Shown here piece after piece: positions 1 to 6,726 of a DNA stretch of 16,003 nucleotides. The position numbers and the translations under genes are program-made. This stretch comes from Rubrobacter sp. (GTDB taxonomy: Bacteria; Actinomycetota; Rubrobacteria; Rubrobacterales; Rubrobacteraceae). Within the stretch, counting starts at the first letter, position 1. Every line of letters starts with the position of its first letter. Below the pieces are notes generated by a model. It searched no databases. It was given only the letters and a program-made list of their open reading frames with translations, and was not told the origin of the DNA. The DNA lies in contig JADDPR010000111.1 of assembly GCA_016781775.1 (NCBI GenBank), forward strand, positions 1 through 16,003, given 5' to 3'.

Positions 1-141
1 GAACGTCGCGGAGGATGACATGATCGGGGCCAGTGTCGCGATGTCCAAACTTCGTCGTCTCCCTATTTTCTTGTGCTCTGCTCGACCTTGGCTCGGGGAC
101 CACGCAGCGAGCCCCCGCGTAGATTAACCCGATACCCGGGG

Positions 142-732
142 CTACAGGGCCTCAGCGCGGCCGAGGGGCCAGAAGCGCAGGAAGGCCTCGCCCCGAAGGT
201 TCTCCATCGGCACGAAACCGAAGAAGCGCGAGTCGCCCGAGTTGCCGCGGTTGTCGCCGAGGACGAAGATGCTGCCCTCGGGCACCTCCTTCGGGCCGTA
301 CGGCGGGGTGAGGTCCGGGACGACGTCGGTGTTCAGGTAGGGCTCGTTCTGGGGCTCGCCGTTGACGAAGAGCGCGCCGTCCTGGACCTGCACTACGTCG
401 CCCGGCACCCCCGCCACGCGCTTGACCAGCGTGTCGAATTCGCCCTCCGAGTTCTTCTCGAGGGCCTGGAAGACCACGATGTCCCCGCGCTGGGGCTCGG
501 TGAAGCGGTAGATGAACTTGTTCGCCAGAAAACGGTCCCGTACCTCGAGCGTCGGGAGCATGCTCTCGGTGGGCACCTTGAACGCCTCGACGACGAACGG
601 CTTGATGAGCCCGAAGACGAGCACGAACGCCACGACGAGGATGACGGCGTACTCGAGTACTCCCCTCTTGGCCTTCTCGCGCTCCCGCTCGTGCCGCAGC
701 TCGCGACGGCTCTTCCGCCCGGCCTGCTCCAT
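142..732 (-). CDS. lepB: Type I signal peptidase (downstream copy)
   Basis: Membrane-anchored serine protease that removes signal peptides from exported proteins. Counting from the ATG at 732 (196 aa), a very basic and acidic N-terminus of about 22 residues is followed by one membrane segment (about 25-43), the catalytic serine in SMLPTL (Ser57), the general-base lysine in LVKRVAG (Lys104), and the conserved GDNRGNSGDSR box. One N-terminal membrane span and about 200 aa is the normal Gram-positive form. A GTG at 750 would add six residues, but I see no SD before it. The ATG at 732 has GGGAG seven bases upstream, so I prefer it. The stop of the upstream signal peptidase lies just ahead (754), so the two are probably co-transcribed and arose by tandem duplication. 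Function is nearly certain; substrate split between the copies is unknown. Confidence 0.95.
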   Translation of the reverse strand: MEQAGRKSRRELRHEREREKAKRGVLEYAVILVVAFVLVFGLIKPFVVEAFKVPTESMLPTLEVRDRFLANKFIYRFTEPQRGDIVVFQALEKNSEGEFDTLVKRVAGVPGDVVQVQDGALFVNGEPQNEPYLNTDVVPDLTPPYGPKEVPEGSIFVLGDNRGNSGDSRFFGFVPMENLRGEAFLRFWPLGRAEAL

Positions 733-753
733 GCTGATCTCCCGCGCCACGGC

Positions 754-1359
754 CTAGAGGAGCCCCAACCTCGAGAGTGGCCAGAACACGATAAACGCCT
801 CGCCCTCGATGTTCTCGAAGGGCACCGGGCCGAAGAAGCGCGAGTCGCGGGAGTTGGAGCGGTTGTCCCCCATCGCGAAGACGTGACCGTCCGGGATCAC
901 CGTGGGGCCGAAGAAGCTCGAATCGGGGAACTCGTCGTTCACGTAAGGCTCGTCCTGGGGCTCGCCGTTGACGAAGAGCCTGCCCTCGCGCACGGCGACC
1001 TCGTCGCCCTCCACGGCCACTATCCGCTTGATCAGGTCGTCCCTGCTGCCGTCCCCGTTCGGCTCGACGCTCTCGAAGACGACTACGTCCCCCCTCTCGG
1101 GGTCCTCGAAGCGGTAGATAAACTTGTTGACGAGCACCCTATCGCCGACCTCGAGCGTCGGGATCATGCTCCCCGAGGGGATGTAAAAGGCCTCGACGAC
1201 GAACGGCCGGACGAACCCGAAGACGAGCGCGAAGGCGACGATCAGGATGAGAAGGAACTCGAGGAGGCCCCCGCCCTTCTTCCCTCCGCCCCCGCGCGGC
1301 GCGCGAGCGGGCTTCCCCGTCGTCTCGAAGTTCCAGTCCTCGTAGTGCCTCTCGACCAT
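754..1359 (-). CDS. lepB: Type I signal peptidase (upstream copy)
   Basis: Second signal peptidase I, 201 aa, first gene of the pair. It has a Gly/Lys-rich cytoplasmic N-terminus (about 15-31), one membrane segment (about 32-50), catalytic Ser64 in SGSMIPTL, Lys111 in LIKRIVAVEGD, and the GDNRSNSRDSRFFG box at 164-177. It is close in layout to its neighbour, but the N-termini are unrelated and the region before the GDNR box differs, so it is not a recent duplicate. The ATG at 1359 has no SD. A TATTCT hexamer ends 8 bases upstream, which would suit a leaderless or nearly leaderless transcript. Both catalytic residues are intact, so both copies should be active. Confidence 0.95.
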   Translation of the reverse strand: MVERHYEDWNFETTGKPARAPRGGGGKKGGGLLEFLLILIVAFALVFGFVRPFVVEAFYIPSGSMIPTLEVGDRVLVNKFIYRFEDPERGDVVVFESVEPNGDGSRDDLIKRIVAVEGDEVAVREGRLFVNGEPQDEPYVNDEFPDSSFFGPTVIPDGHVFAMGDNRSNSRDSRFFGPVPFENIEGEAFIVFWPLSRLGLL

Positions 1360-1367
1360 AAGGGCTA

Positions 1368-1373
1368 AGAATA
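1368..1373 (-). promoter_or_regulatory. Putative -10 box of the signal peptidase pair
   Basis: On the minus strand this reads TATTCT, 8 bases before the ATG at 1359, with no SD between. No convincing -35 is visible. This is an inference from motif and spacing only. Confidence 0.4.
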
Positions 1374-1389
1374 CCGCACGCCGGCCGCG

Positions 1390-1618
1390 TTAGGGCTCAC
1401 CGGTCAGGGCACTACCCCCAAGGAGACGCCTTATGAGCCGCGCGTGTTCCCGATCCTTCGGTCGTCCGAGGAGGCGCCCGAACGCGAGGACGTCCCCAGG
1501 CGGGCAAAGGGCGGGCCCCGCGCGGTCCCCGCCCGCCGATGATCCCGCCCGCGTCCATCCCGAGCCAGCTATCGAAGATCTCGATCCCCCCTCCGAGCCC
1601 GACGATCGCACCCCCCAT
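1390..1618 (-). pseudogene. Possible decayed or frameshifted small hypothetical gene
   Basis: The 318-base gap between the TSUP gene and the signal peptidases has no recognised gene. On the minus strand, one frame from an ATG at 1618 reads a glycine-rich stretch (MGGAIVGLGGGIEIFDSWLG, then MDAGGIIGG) with G/C-ending codons. Near 1530-1500 the coding look moves to another frame, which reads DVLAFGRLLGRPKDREHARL and ends at a TAA at 1390. Neither frame alone looks coding over its full length. This could be a remnant with a frameshift, a sequencing error in a real gene, or chance in GC-rich DNA. No family is recognised. Confidence 0.25.
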
Positions 1619-1677
1619 CTCCCCGCCAACGACGACGCCTCCCGCGCCGCTACCCGGCGTCCATCGGCGCCACGGAG

Positions 1678-2487
1678 CTAGAGTATCCCGGTGGCGTCCC
1701 CGAGGGTCCGGAAGGCCGTTACGACCATGAAGACGGCGAAGCCGATTTTGAGCGCCCTGTCCGGCATCCGGTCGCGCAGGCGCACCCCGAGCACCGCCCC
1801 GACCATCGAGCCCGCGACCAGGGGAGCCAGAGGCAGGATCTCATCGAAGCCCGTAGCGATGTAGCCTATCGAGGCCACGATGCCGGTGAACATCACGACC
1901 GCGAGGCTCGTAGAGACCGCGCGCTTCGTCGTGAGGCCGAGCCCCAGGACCATCAAGGGGACCATCACCACCCCGCCGCCGACCCCGACCAGCCCGGAGA
2001 GCGCCCCTATAAACACGCCGCACAGGAGGACGATCGGGACCGGTATCTTTTTGGAGGCGTCGAAGTTCGGGCGGCCGCGAGCCGTTGGGTAGGCCAGGGC
2101 GAGGAGGATGCCGGCGAAGGCGAACTGCACGACCGTCGGCGTGGAGATGCGGCTGACGTACACCCCTATGAGGGAGGCCGGGGCGACCGCGGAGGCGAGG
2201 ATGAACGCCGTGCGCCAGTCGACCGGGTCGGCGCTCTTGCGGTTCCTCAAGGTCCCGGTAAGGGAGGCGAAGATGATGATGACCAGGGACGCCGCGACGG
2301 CCTCCTTGATGCCCCATCCCGCGACGTATACGAGCGCGGGGACGAAGACGATCCCGCCGCCGACCCCGACCACTCCGGAGAGCACCCCGCCCGCCACCCC
2401 GAGAACGCCGAGCGTCAAAAGCTGCACAGCATCCACCCCTGCCGAAGCGCCCGAGAGCGCCCGCAAGAGGTCCTGAAGGAGGTCCAT
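1678..2487 (-). CDS. TSUP (TauE/SafE) family membrane transporter
   Basis: Integral membrane protein of 269 aa, likely an anion or organosulfur permease. The two-fold repeat that defines the family is clear: GVLSGVVGVGGG at 34-45 followed by FVPAL, and GALSGLVGVGGG at 161-172 followed by MVPLM. About eight hydrophobic segments fill the rest. Family members carry sulfite, sulfoacetate, taurine-related compounds or other small anions, so the substrate cannot be read from the sequence. No sulfur gene lies beside it. The ATG at 2487 has no SD, but a TAGAAT hexamer ends 6 bases upstream, which fits a leaderless transcript. The family call is firm; the substrate is unknown. Confidence 0.92.
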   Translation of the reverse strand: MDLLQDLLRALSGASAGVDAVQLLTLGVLGVAGGVLSGVVGVGGGIVFVPALVYVAGWGIKEAVAASLVIIIFASLTGTLRNRKSADPVDWRTAFILASAVAPASLIGVYVSRISTPTVVQFAFAGILLALAYPTARGRPNFDASKKIPVPIVLLCGVFIGALSGLVGVGGGVVMVPLMVLGLGLTTKRAVSTSLAVVMFTGIVASIGYIATGFDEILPLAPLVAGSMVGAVLGVRLRDRMPDRALKIGFAVFMVVTAFRTLGDATGIL

Positions 2488-2493
2488 CCCGTT

Positions 2494-2499
2494 ATTCTA
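2494..2499 (-). promoter_or_regulatory. Putative -10 box of the TSUP gene
   Basis: Minus-strand TAGAAT (5 of 6 to consensus) ends 6 bases before the ATG at 2487. If transcription begins at the A of the ATG, the box falls at -12 to -7, as expected for a leaderless mRNA. No -35 box is visible. Confidence 0.5.
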
Positions 2500-2506
2500 G
2501 AGGAGC

Positions 2507-2522
2507 GCGCGGTGTTCCGCGC
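2507..2522 (-). terminator. Small hairpin after the DedA gene (weak terminator candidate)
   Basis: GCGCGG-TGTT-CCGCGC forms a perfect 6 bp stem with a four-base loop, 16 bases past the DedA stop. No T-run follows on the minus strand, so termination is doubtful. It also sits where a -35 of the next gene would be. Confidence 0.25.
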
Positions 2523-2538
2523 ACGGGCGCGAGCCTCC

Positions 2539-3165
2539 CTACTCGACCCCCGCGGAACGGGACGAGCGCCAGCGGTAGAAGAGGTAGGCGGCCCCGATCA
2601 TGAAGGCCAGGGCGACGGCGTAGTCGAGGTAGTGCAGGTAGTGTCCTATCGTGTCCCAGTTCTCCCCGAGCAGGTAGCCGAAGTACGTCAGGGCGAAGAC
2701 CCAGGGGATGCAGCCCAGGAGCGTGTAGAAGCTGAACTTCGCGAAGTTCATTCGGGCGGTCCCGGCCGGGAAGGAGATGAACGTCCGGACTACGGGGAGG
2801 CACCGGGAGACGAAGACCGCGAACTCACCGTACCGGTCGAACCACTTCTCGGCGATCCTCAGGTGGTGCGCCCGCACCCCGACGAAGCGCCCGTAGCGCT
2901 CCCACAGCTCCCGCCCCCCGAAGAGCCCGACGAAGTACGCGACCCACGAGCCGACCAAGTTCCCGAGGACGCCGGCGGTCACCGCCCCGAAGAGGCCCAT
3001 CTTGCCTTCGGAGGCCAGGTAGCCGGCGAACGGCGAGATCGCCTCGGACGGGATCAGGATTCCCATGCTCTCCAGAAGCATCAGCCCGAAGACCGCGAAG
3101 AGACCGTGGTCCCCGATGGTCGCCGTGACCCAATCTATGAGCGGTTGAAGGATTGTTTCAAGCAC
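2539..3165 (-). CDS. DedA/SNARE-associated (VTT) family membrane protein
   Basis: Polytopic inner-membrane protein of 208 aa from the DedA family, whose studied members include undecaprenyl-phosphate and phospholipid flippases. Visible family marks are LLESMGILIPSE at 30-41, with acidic residues Glu32 and Glu41 in the first re-entrant region, and FVSRCLPVVRTFISFPAG at 118-135, with Arg121, Pro124 and Arg127. A basic and aromatic tail (FYRWRSSRS) ends the protein. The start is a GTG at 3165 without an SD; a TAGCTT hexamer ends 7 bases upstream. The PAP2 phosphatase immediately upstream also acts on lipid phosphates, so the pair may serve undecaprenyl-phosphate recycling. That link is inference from gene order. 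Confidence 0.92.
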   Translation of the reverse strand: MLETILQPLIDWVTATIGDHGLFAVFGLMLLESMGILIPSEAISPFAGYLASEGKMGLFGAVTAGVLGNLVGSWVAYFVGLFGGRELWERYGRFVGVRAHHLRIAEKWFDRYGEFAVFVSRCLPVVRTFISFPAGTARMNFAKFSFYTLLGCIPWVFALTYFGYLLGENWDTIGHYLHYLDYAVALAFMIGAAYLFYRWRSSRSAGVE

Positions 3166-3213
3166 GGAAGGGAAGCTATCATCCCGCGCCGCGGATTTCT
3201 ACCTCCCCACCCC

Positions 3214-3939
3214 CTACTCCTCGTCGTCCCAGCTTATCCCCGTCGCGCCGCGCACCGCCCGCCACAAAAAGTAGGAGAGCCCGATCGCGCTGATCCACAG
3301 GGGTGCGGCGAGAAACCCGGCGAGGACGTCCGTCGGGTAGTGGACGCCGAGGTAGAGCCTGCTGAAGCCGATGAGGAGGACGAGGGCCGTGCCGAGGGCG
3401 ACGACCGCCCAGCGCCTCAAGCCCGCCAGGCGCATGGCCAGAAGCAGGGTAAGGGTGCCGTAGAAGCCGACGGCGATGGTGGCGTGTCCGCTCGGGAAGG
3501 AGTAGAAGGACGCGGTATAGCCCGACTCGAAGAGGTCCGGGCGAGCCCGCTCGAAGACGCTCTTGAGGACCGTGGTCAGGACCATCCCCCCCAAGGTGGC
3601 CACGGGGAGCAGGACGGCGGAGATCCTGCGCCTCTTCCGGTAGAACAGGACCGTGGCGACAGCGAGCAGCGGGAGGACAAACCAGTAGTACCCCAGGGTC
3701 GTGACCACGAGCATCGGTCCGTAGAGCCAGTCCGGGAAGTGGGCGTTGATCCAGAGCAGGACCGCCGTGTCGAAGGCGCGGCTCTCCCCTTCCGCGACGT
3801 CCTCGGCGATCTTGGAGAAGAGGAGGATGACGCCGAGGGAGAGCAGGAGGCCGAGGGCCAGCCCGACCGTCAGCGTCTGGCCGATCCACCGGGAGAGGTG
3901 GTGGCCCAACTCGCGGCCCAGGATCTTTTTGCGGAGCAT
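3214..3939 (-). CDS. PAP2-family membrane phosphatase
   Basis: Integral membrane phosphatase of 241 aa, probably acting on lipid phosphates such as undecaprenyl-pyrophosphate or phosphatidate. All three catalytic motifs are intact: KSVFERARP (126-134, KX6RP), PSGH (149-152, catalytic His152) and SRLYLGVHYPTD (193-204, His200 and Asp204). About five to six membrane segments surround them. The open frame runs upstream to 4800, but that part is the antisense shadow of polX. The ATG at 3939 is the sensible start because the basic MLRKKILGRE leader and the promoter region lie there. It has no SD; a TACAAT box ends 8 bases upstream. It is divergent from polX. Exact lipid substrate cannot be told. 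Confidence 0.93.
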   Translation of the reverse strand: MLRKKILGRELGHHLSRWIGQTLTVGLALGLLLSLGVILLFSKIAEDVAEGESRAFDTAVLLWINAHFPDWLYGPMLVVTTLGYYWFVLPLLAVATVLFYRKRRRISAVLLPVATLGGMVLTTVLKSVFERARPDLFESGYTASFYSFPSGHATIAVGFYGTLTLLLAMRLAGLRRWAVVALGTALVLLIGFSRLYLGVHYPTDVLAGFLAAPLWISAIGLSYFLWRAVRGATGISWDDEE

Positions 3940-3947
3940 AGACGGGG

Positions 3948-3953
3948 ATTGTA
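3948..3953 (-). promoter_or_regulatory. Putative -10 box of the PAP2 gene
   Basis: Minus-strand TACAAT (5 of 6 to consensus) lies 8 bases before the ATG at 3939, with no SD between, which suggests a leaderless or near-leaderless start. No good -35 is seen. Confidence 0.5.
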
Positions 3954-3989
3954 ACCGGGGCGTCCGGGGAGGGCCACGCACGCGGCGCG

Positions 3990-4022
3990 TATACTCAGGG
4001 CTGCCGGAGCCACAAGGAGGTG
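3990..4022 (+). promoter_or_regulatory. polX promoter -10 and ribosome binding site
   Basis: TATACT at 3990-3995 is a good -10 box. It is followed at 4014-4022 by AAGGAGGTG, a near-perfect SD ending 4 bases before the TTG at 4027. The SD decides the TTG start. The predicted 5' leader is only about 25 bases, which leaves no room for a riboswitch ahead of the polX-SMR transcript. No clear -35 was found. Confidence 0.6.
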
Positions 4023-4026
4023 CCTG

Positions 4027-5733
4027 TTGCAGAACGGGGAGATAGCTCGCGCCCTGGAGACCATCGCGACGCTCATGGAGATCAAGGACGAGAGTTACTA
4101 CCGTATCCTGGGATACCGGCGCGCCGCGGAGTCGGTGGTGGCCCAGGGCCGGCCGGTCCGCGAGATGGAGAACATCACGGACCTCGCCCACGTCGGCGCC
4201 ACGACGGCCGAGGTCATAAGGGACCTCGCCGAGGACCGCACCCCGCCCGTCCTCTCCGACCTCCTCGAGGAGATACCTTCCGGGCTCGTCGAGATCACGC
4301 GCCTCCCCGGGGTCGGACCCCGCACGGCCGGGCGCCTCTGGCGGGAGCTCGGGACCACGAGCGTCGAGGAGTTGGGCGCCCTCGAAGAAGGGAAGCTCGC
4401 CGCCCTCAAGGGCTTCGGCAAGAAGAGCGAGGAGCGAATCCTCAAAGCCGCCCGCACCTACAACGCCACCGAGAAGCGGATGCTCCTCAACGAGGCGACG
4501 AACCTCGCCGGGGAGATCCTCGAGTTTGTCCGCTCCCAGCCCGCCTGCGAACGAGCCGACGTCGCAGGCTCCCTCAGGCGGTACAAGGAGACGATCGGGG
4601 ACCTGGACATCGTCGCGGCATCCCGAAAGATGAAGGAGCTCGCGGATGCCTTCGCCGAGGCCCCGTTCGTGGAGGAGGTGCTCGCCCACGGTCCGACAAA
4701 GGTCTTCGTGAAGACGCGCGGGGTCGAGGTGGACCTGAGGATCGTGGAGCCCGAGGCGTACGGGGCGCTCCTGCACCACTTCACCGGGAGCCAGGCCCAC
4801 AACATCGTCCTTCGGGAGCGGGCGGTGAAGCGGGGCCTGAACATCTCCGAGTACGGCCTCGCGCGGGCCGGCACAGGACAGTACGAACCGGTCGCCTCGG
4901 AAGAGGAACTCTACTCACGCCTCGGCCTGGCGTACATCCCGCCGGAGCTGCGGGAGGACGCAGGGGAGCTCGCCGCCGCGGAGAGGGGGACTTTGCCAGA
5001 TCTGATCGAGGTCGGGGACATCCGCGGCGACCTGCACGTCCACACGAACTACTCCGACGGCCGCGGCACCATCGAGAGCATGGCCGAGGCCGCGATAGCC
5101 CTGGGCTACGAGTACCTGGTCTTCTGCGACCATTCGCAGAGCCTGAAGGTGGCGAACGGCCTCTCTCCCGCGCGCCTTCAGAAGAAGATAAAGGCCGTGC
5201 GCGAGGCGGACGAGAAGTACGACGAGATACGTCTCCTAAACGGCTCGGAGGTCGACATCCTCAAGGACGGCACGCTCGACTACGAGGACGAGATCCTGGC
5301 CGAGCTCGACTTCGTGGTGGCGAGCATCCACACGTCCTTCGGGATCGGCGAGAAGGCGATGACGGAGCGCATGATCCGGGCGGTAAACAACCCGTACGTG
5401 CGGACGATCGCGCACCCGACCGGCCGCGTCTTGAACCGCCGCGAGCCCTACGAGGTTGACGTCTCCCGCCTCATCCGGGAGGCCGCCGCGACAAACACGG
5501 CCCTGGAGCTCAACTCATACGTCGACCGCCTCGACCTCTCCGTCCCCTACGTCCGCGAGGCGGTCGACGCGGGCGTCAGGATCACGATAGACACCGACGC
5601 CCACGACGAGGGAGCCTTGAGCTTCGCGCGATTCGGCGTCTCCCAGGCCCGGCGCGCGTGGGTCGAGAAGGGCAGCGTCGTCAACGCCCTCCCGCTCGCG
5701 GAGTTCGAGGCGTACCTGAAAGCCGGTAAATAG
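4027..5733 (+). CDS. polX: DNA polymerase/3'-5' exonuclease PolX
   Basis: Bacterial family X DNA polymerase of 568 aa that fills short gaps and processes 3' ends in base-excision and double-strand-break repair. The N-terminal 8 kDa-like region is followed by helix-hairpin-helix motifs LPGVGPRTA (93-101) and LKGFGKKS (127-134). The palm has GSLRR (181-185), the metal pair Asp192/Asp194 in GDLDIVA and a third aspartate, Asp236, in VEVDLRIV. The C-terminal PHP exonuclease domain starts at DLHVHTNYSD (335-344) and continues with CDHS, HTSFG, HPTGR and TDAHD. All metal-binding positions look intact and the length is typical (about 570). The start is TTG with a strong SD. An SMR gene follows after 3 bases. 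Confidence 0.96.
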   Translation: MQNGEIARALETIATLMEIKDESYYRILGYRRAAESVVAQGRPVREMENITDLAHVGATTAEVIRDLAEDRTPPVLSDLLEEIPSGLVEITRLPGVGPRTAGRLWRELGTTSVEELGALEEGKLAALKGFGKKSEERILKAARTYNATEKRMLLNEATNLAGEILEFVRSQPACERADVAGSLRRYKETIGDLDIVAASRKMKELADAFAEAPFVEEVLAHGPTKVFVKTRGVEVDLRIVEPEAYGALLHHFTGSQAHNIVLRERAVKRGLNISEYGLARAGTGQYEPVASEEELYSRLGLAYIPPELREDAGELAAAERGTLPDLIEVGDIRGDLHVHTNYSDGRGTIESMAEAAIALGYEYLVFCDHSQSLKVANGLSPARLQKKIKAVREADEKYDEIRLLNGSEVDILKDGTLDYEDEILAELDFVVASIHTSFGIGEKAMTERMIRAVNNPYVRTIAHPTGRVLNRREPYEVDVSRLIREAAATNTALELNSYVDRLDLSVPYVREAVDAGVRITIDTDAHDEGALSFARFGVSQARRAWVEKGSVVNALPLAEFEAYLKAGK

Positions 5734-5736
5734 GAC

Positions 5737-6057
5737 GTGGCCTGGGTCTACCTCGTAATCGCCGGCTTCTTCGAGATCGGCTTCGCCCTCGGCCTCAAAT
5801 ACTCCGAAGGCTTCTCCCGCTTCTGGCCGACGGTCGGCATGGCCGTCGCCGGCGGCATCAGCTTCTACCTGCTCTCGATAGCGATGAAGAGCCTCCCCGT
5901 GGGCACGGCCTACGCCGTCTGGACCGGCATCGGAGCGGCCGGAACGGTCGTCCTCGGCATCCTGTTTCTAAAGGAATCCAGCGACCTTATCCGGCTGATC
6001 TCCATCACCCTGATCATCGTCGGCGTGGTCGGCCTCCGCTTCTCCTCCCCGGCATAG
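5737..6057 (+). CDS. sugE: SMR-family transporter, Gdx/SugE type
   Basis: Small four-helix membrane protein of 106 aa that works as a dual-topology dimer. The essential glutamate is Glu13 (GFFEIGFALGLKYS). The stretch GTAYAVWTGIGAAG (56-69, Trp62) and the LKYSEGF sequence match the Gdx (old name SugE) subgroup, whose studied members export guanidinium in exchange for protons. They are less like the EmrE multidrug subgroup. It starts with GTG 3 bases after the polX stop and has only a weak SD-like AGGAC, so translation is probably coupled to polX. No guanidine riboswitch precedes it, unlike many gdx genes. Being a lone SMR gene, it need not pair with a second subunit. Confidence 0.9.
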   Translation: MAWVYLVIAGFFEIGFALGLKYSEGFSRFWPTVGMAVAGGISFYLLSIAMKSLPVGTAYAVWTGIGAAGTVVLGILFLKESSDLIRLISITLIIVGVVGLRFSSPA

Positions 6058-6113
6058 CACGGGGGACAGGACCCTCGAGCAAAAACTGGCGCGCCGAGAT
6101 GCTTACCTGCGCC

Positions 6114-6136
6114 GCGGTTTGCCCCGGGCAAACCGC
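6114..6136. terminator. Hairpin between convergent SMR and response-regulator genes
   Basis: GCGGTTTGCCC and GGGCAAACCGC are perfect reverse complements with one base between, so about 9-10 bp can form with a small loop. It lies 56 bases after the SMR stop and 3 bases from the response-regulator stop, the right place for a shared bidirectional terminator. No T-run follows on either strand, so strength is uncertain. Confidence 0.55.
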
Positions 6137-6139
6137 CTC

Positions 6140-6583
6140 CTAGGGCGATTCGTTCCAGTTCAGCCAGTACCAGCCGAGGTGGCTCATCGCCGCGGAGAAG
6201 TCGTCGAAGTTGGTGGGTTTCGTGACGTAGGAGTTGGCCCCGAGCTTGTAGCCTTCGACCACGTCGCCCCGCCGGTTGGAGGCGGAGAAGAGGATGATCG
6301 GCAGGAGCTCCGTCCGCTTGTCGGCCCGGAGTTTTTCCAGCACCTTCAAACCCGTGATGCTTGGCAGGTCTACGTCGAGCAGGACGAACTCCGGGGTCAC
6401 GCTCGTATCGCGACCGTCGTACTGGCCCCGGCCAAAGAGGTAGTCGAGCGCCTCCTCGCCGTCGCCCGCGACCACGACCCTGTCCACCTCGTCGACGATC
6501 CCGTGCTTGCGCATGGCGCGCATCGCGAGCATGACCTGGTCCTCGTCGTCCTCGACGAGCAGGATCTCCCTGTGCTCCTCCAA
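6140..6583 (-). CDS. Single-domain response regulator (Rcp1-like)
   Basis: CheY-like receiver of 147 aa with no output domain. Acidic pocket VEDDED is at 10-15, the phosphoacceptor is Asp70 in VLLDVDLP, the switch serine is in LFSAS (98-102), and the conserved lysine is Lys122 in VTKP. The EALDYLFGRGQY insertion (44-55) and the tail YWLNWNESP are typical of the Rcp1 group, usually paired with phytochromes or other hybrid sensor kinases. No kinase gene lies nearby, so it is an orphan here. The reading frame extends upstream through trxB antisense. I place the start at the TTG at 6583 because GGGAGGAG lies immediately before it and the receiver fold begins at residue 6. The only early ATG codons lie past the acidic pocket. 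Confidence 0.9.
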   Translation of the reverse strand: MEEHREILLVEDDEDQVMLAMRAMRKHGIVDEVDRVVVAGDGEEALDYLFGRGQYDGRDTSVTPEFVLLDVDLPSITGLKVLEKLRADKRTELLPIILFSASNRRGDVVEGYKLGANSYVTKPTNFDDFSAAMSHLGWYWLNWNESP

Positions 6584-6611
6584 CGCTCCTCCCGTCCGCG
6601 CCTTCGACGGC

Positions 6612-6620
6612 ACTATAGCA
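6612..6620 (-). promoter_or_regulatory. Extended -10 promoter of the response regulator
   Basis: Minus strand reads TGCTATAGT, a TGn-extended -10 box with TATAGT at 6612-6617. The predicted start near 6605 leaves a leader of about 22 bases that carries the SD used by the TTG at 6583. No -35 is visible, which is normal for extended -10 promoters. Confidence 0.5.
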
Positions 6621-6666
6621 GCACCGGAAGGACGGCCGCTCACGCGGGCAGGGTTCGCAAGGCAAA

Positions 6667-6697
6667 GGACGCCCCCGCCGCGATGGCGGGGGCGTCC
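6667..6697 (-). terminator. Rho-independent terminator of trxB
   Basis: A perfect 13 bp GC-rich stem (GGACGCCCCCGCC with GGCGGGGGCGTCC) encloses a five-base loop. On the minus strand it lies 29 bases after the trxB stop and is followed by TTTGCCTT, a short broken T-tract. It separates trxB from the response regulator. Confidence 0.8.
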
Positions 6698-6726
6698 CGT
6701 TCGGTCTGCCGGTCGTGACAGAGGGG

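Noticed and set aside
90..113. GGCTCG/CGAGCC hairpin downstream of the signal peptidase pair
   Set aside because: Only 6 bp with a 12-base loop and no T-run; too weak to call a terminator. The rest of 1-141 shows no gene or clear signal.
73..1368. Long plus-strand open frame of 431 aa opposite the signal peptidases
   Set aside because: It is the antisense shadow of two clear signal peptidase genes; the translation is charged low-complexity sequence with no domain.
3940..4800. N-terminal extension of the PAP2 frame (to 528 aa)
   Set aside because: It lies antisense to polX and crosses the divergent promoter region; the PAP2 fold begins only after the ATG at 3939.
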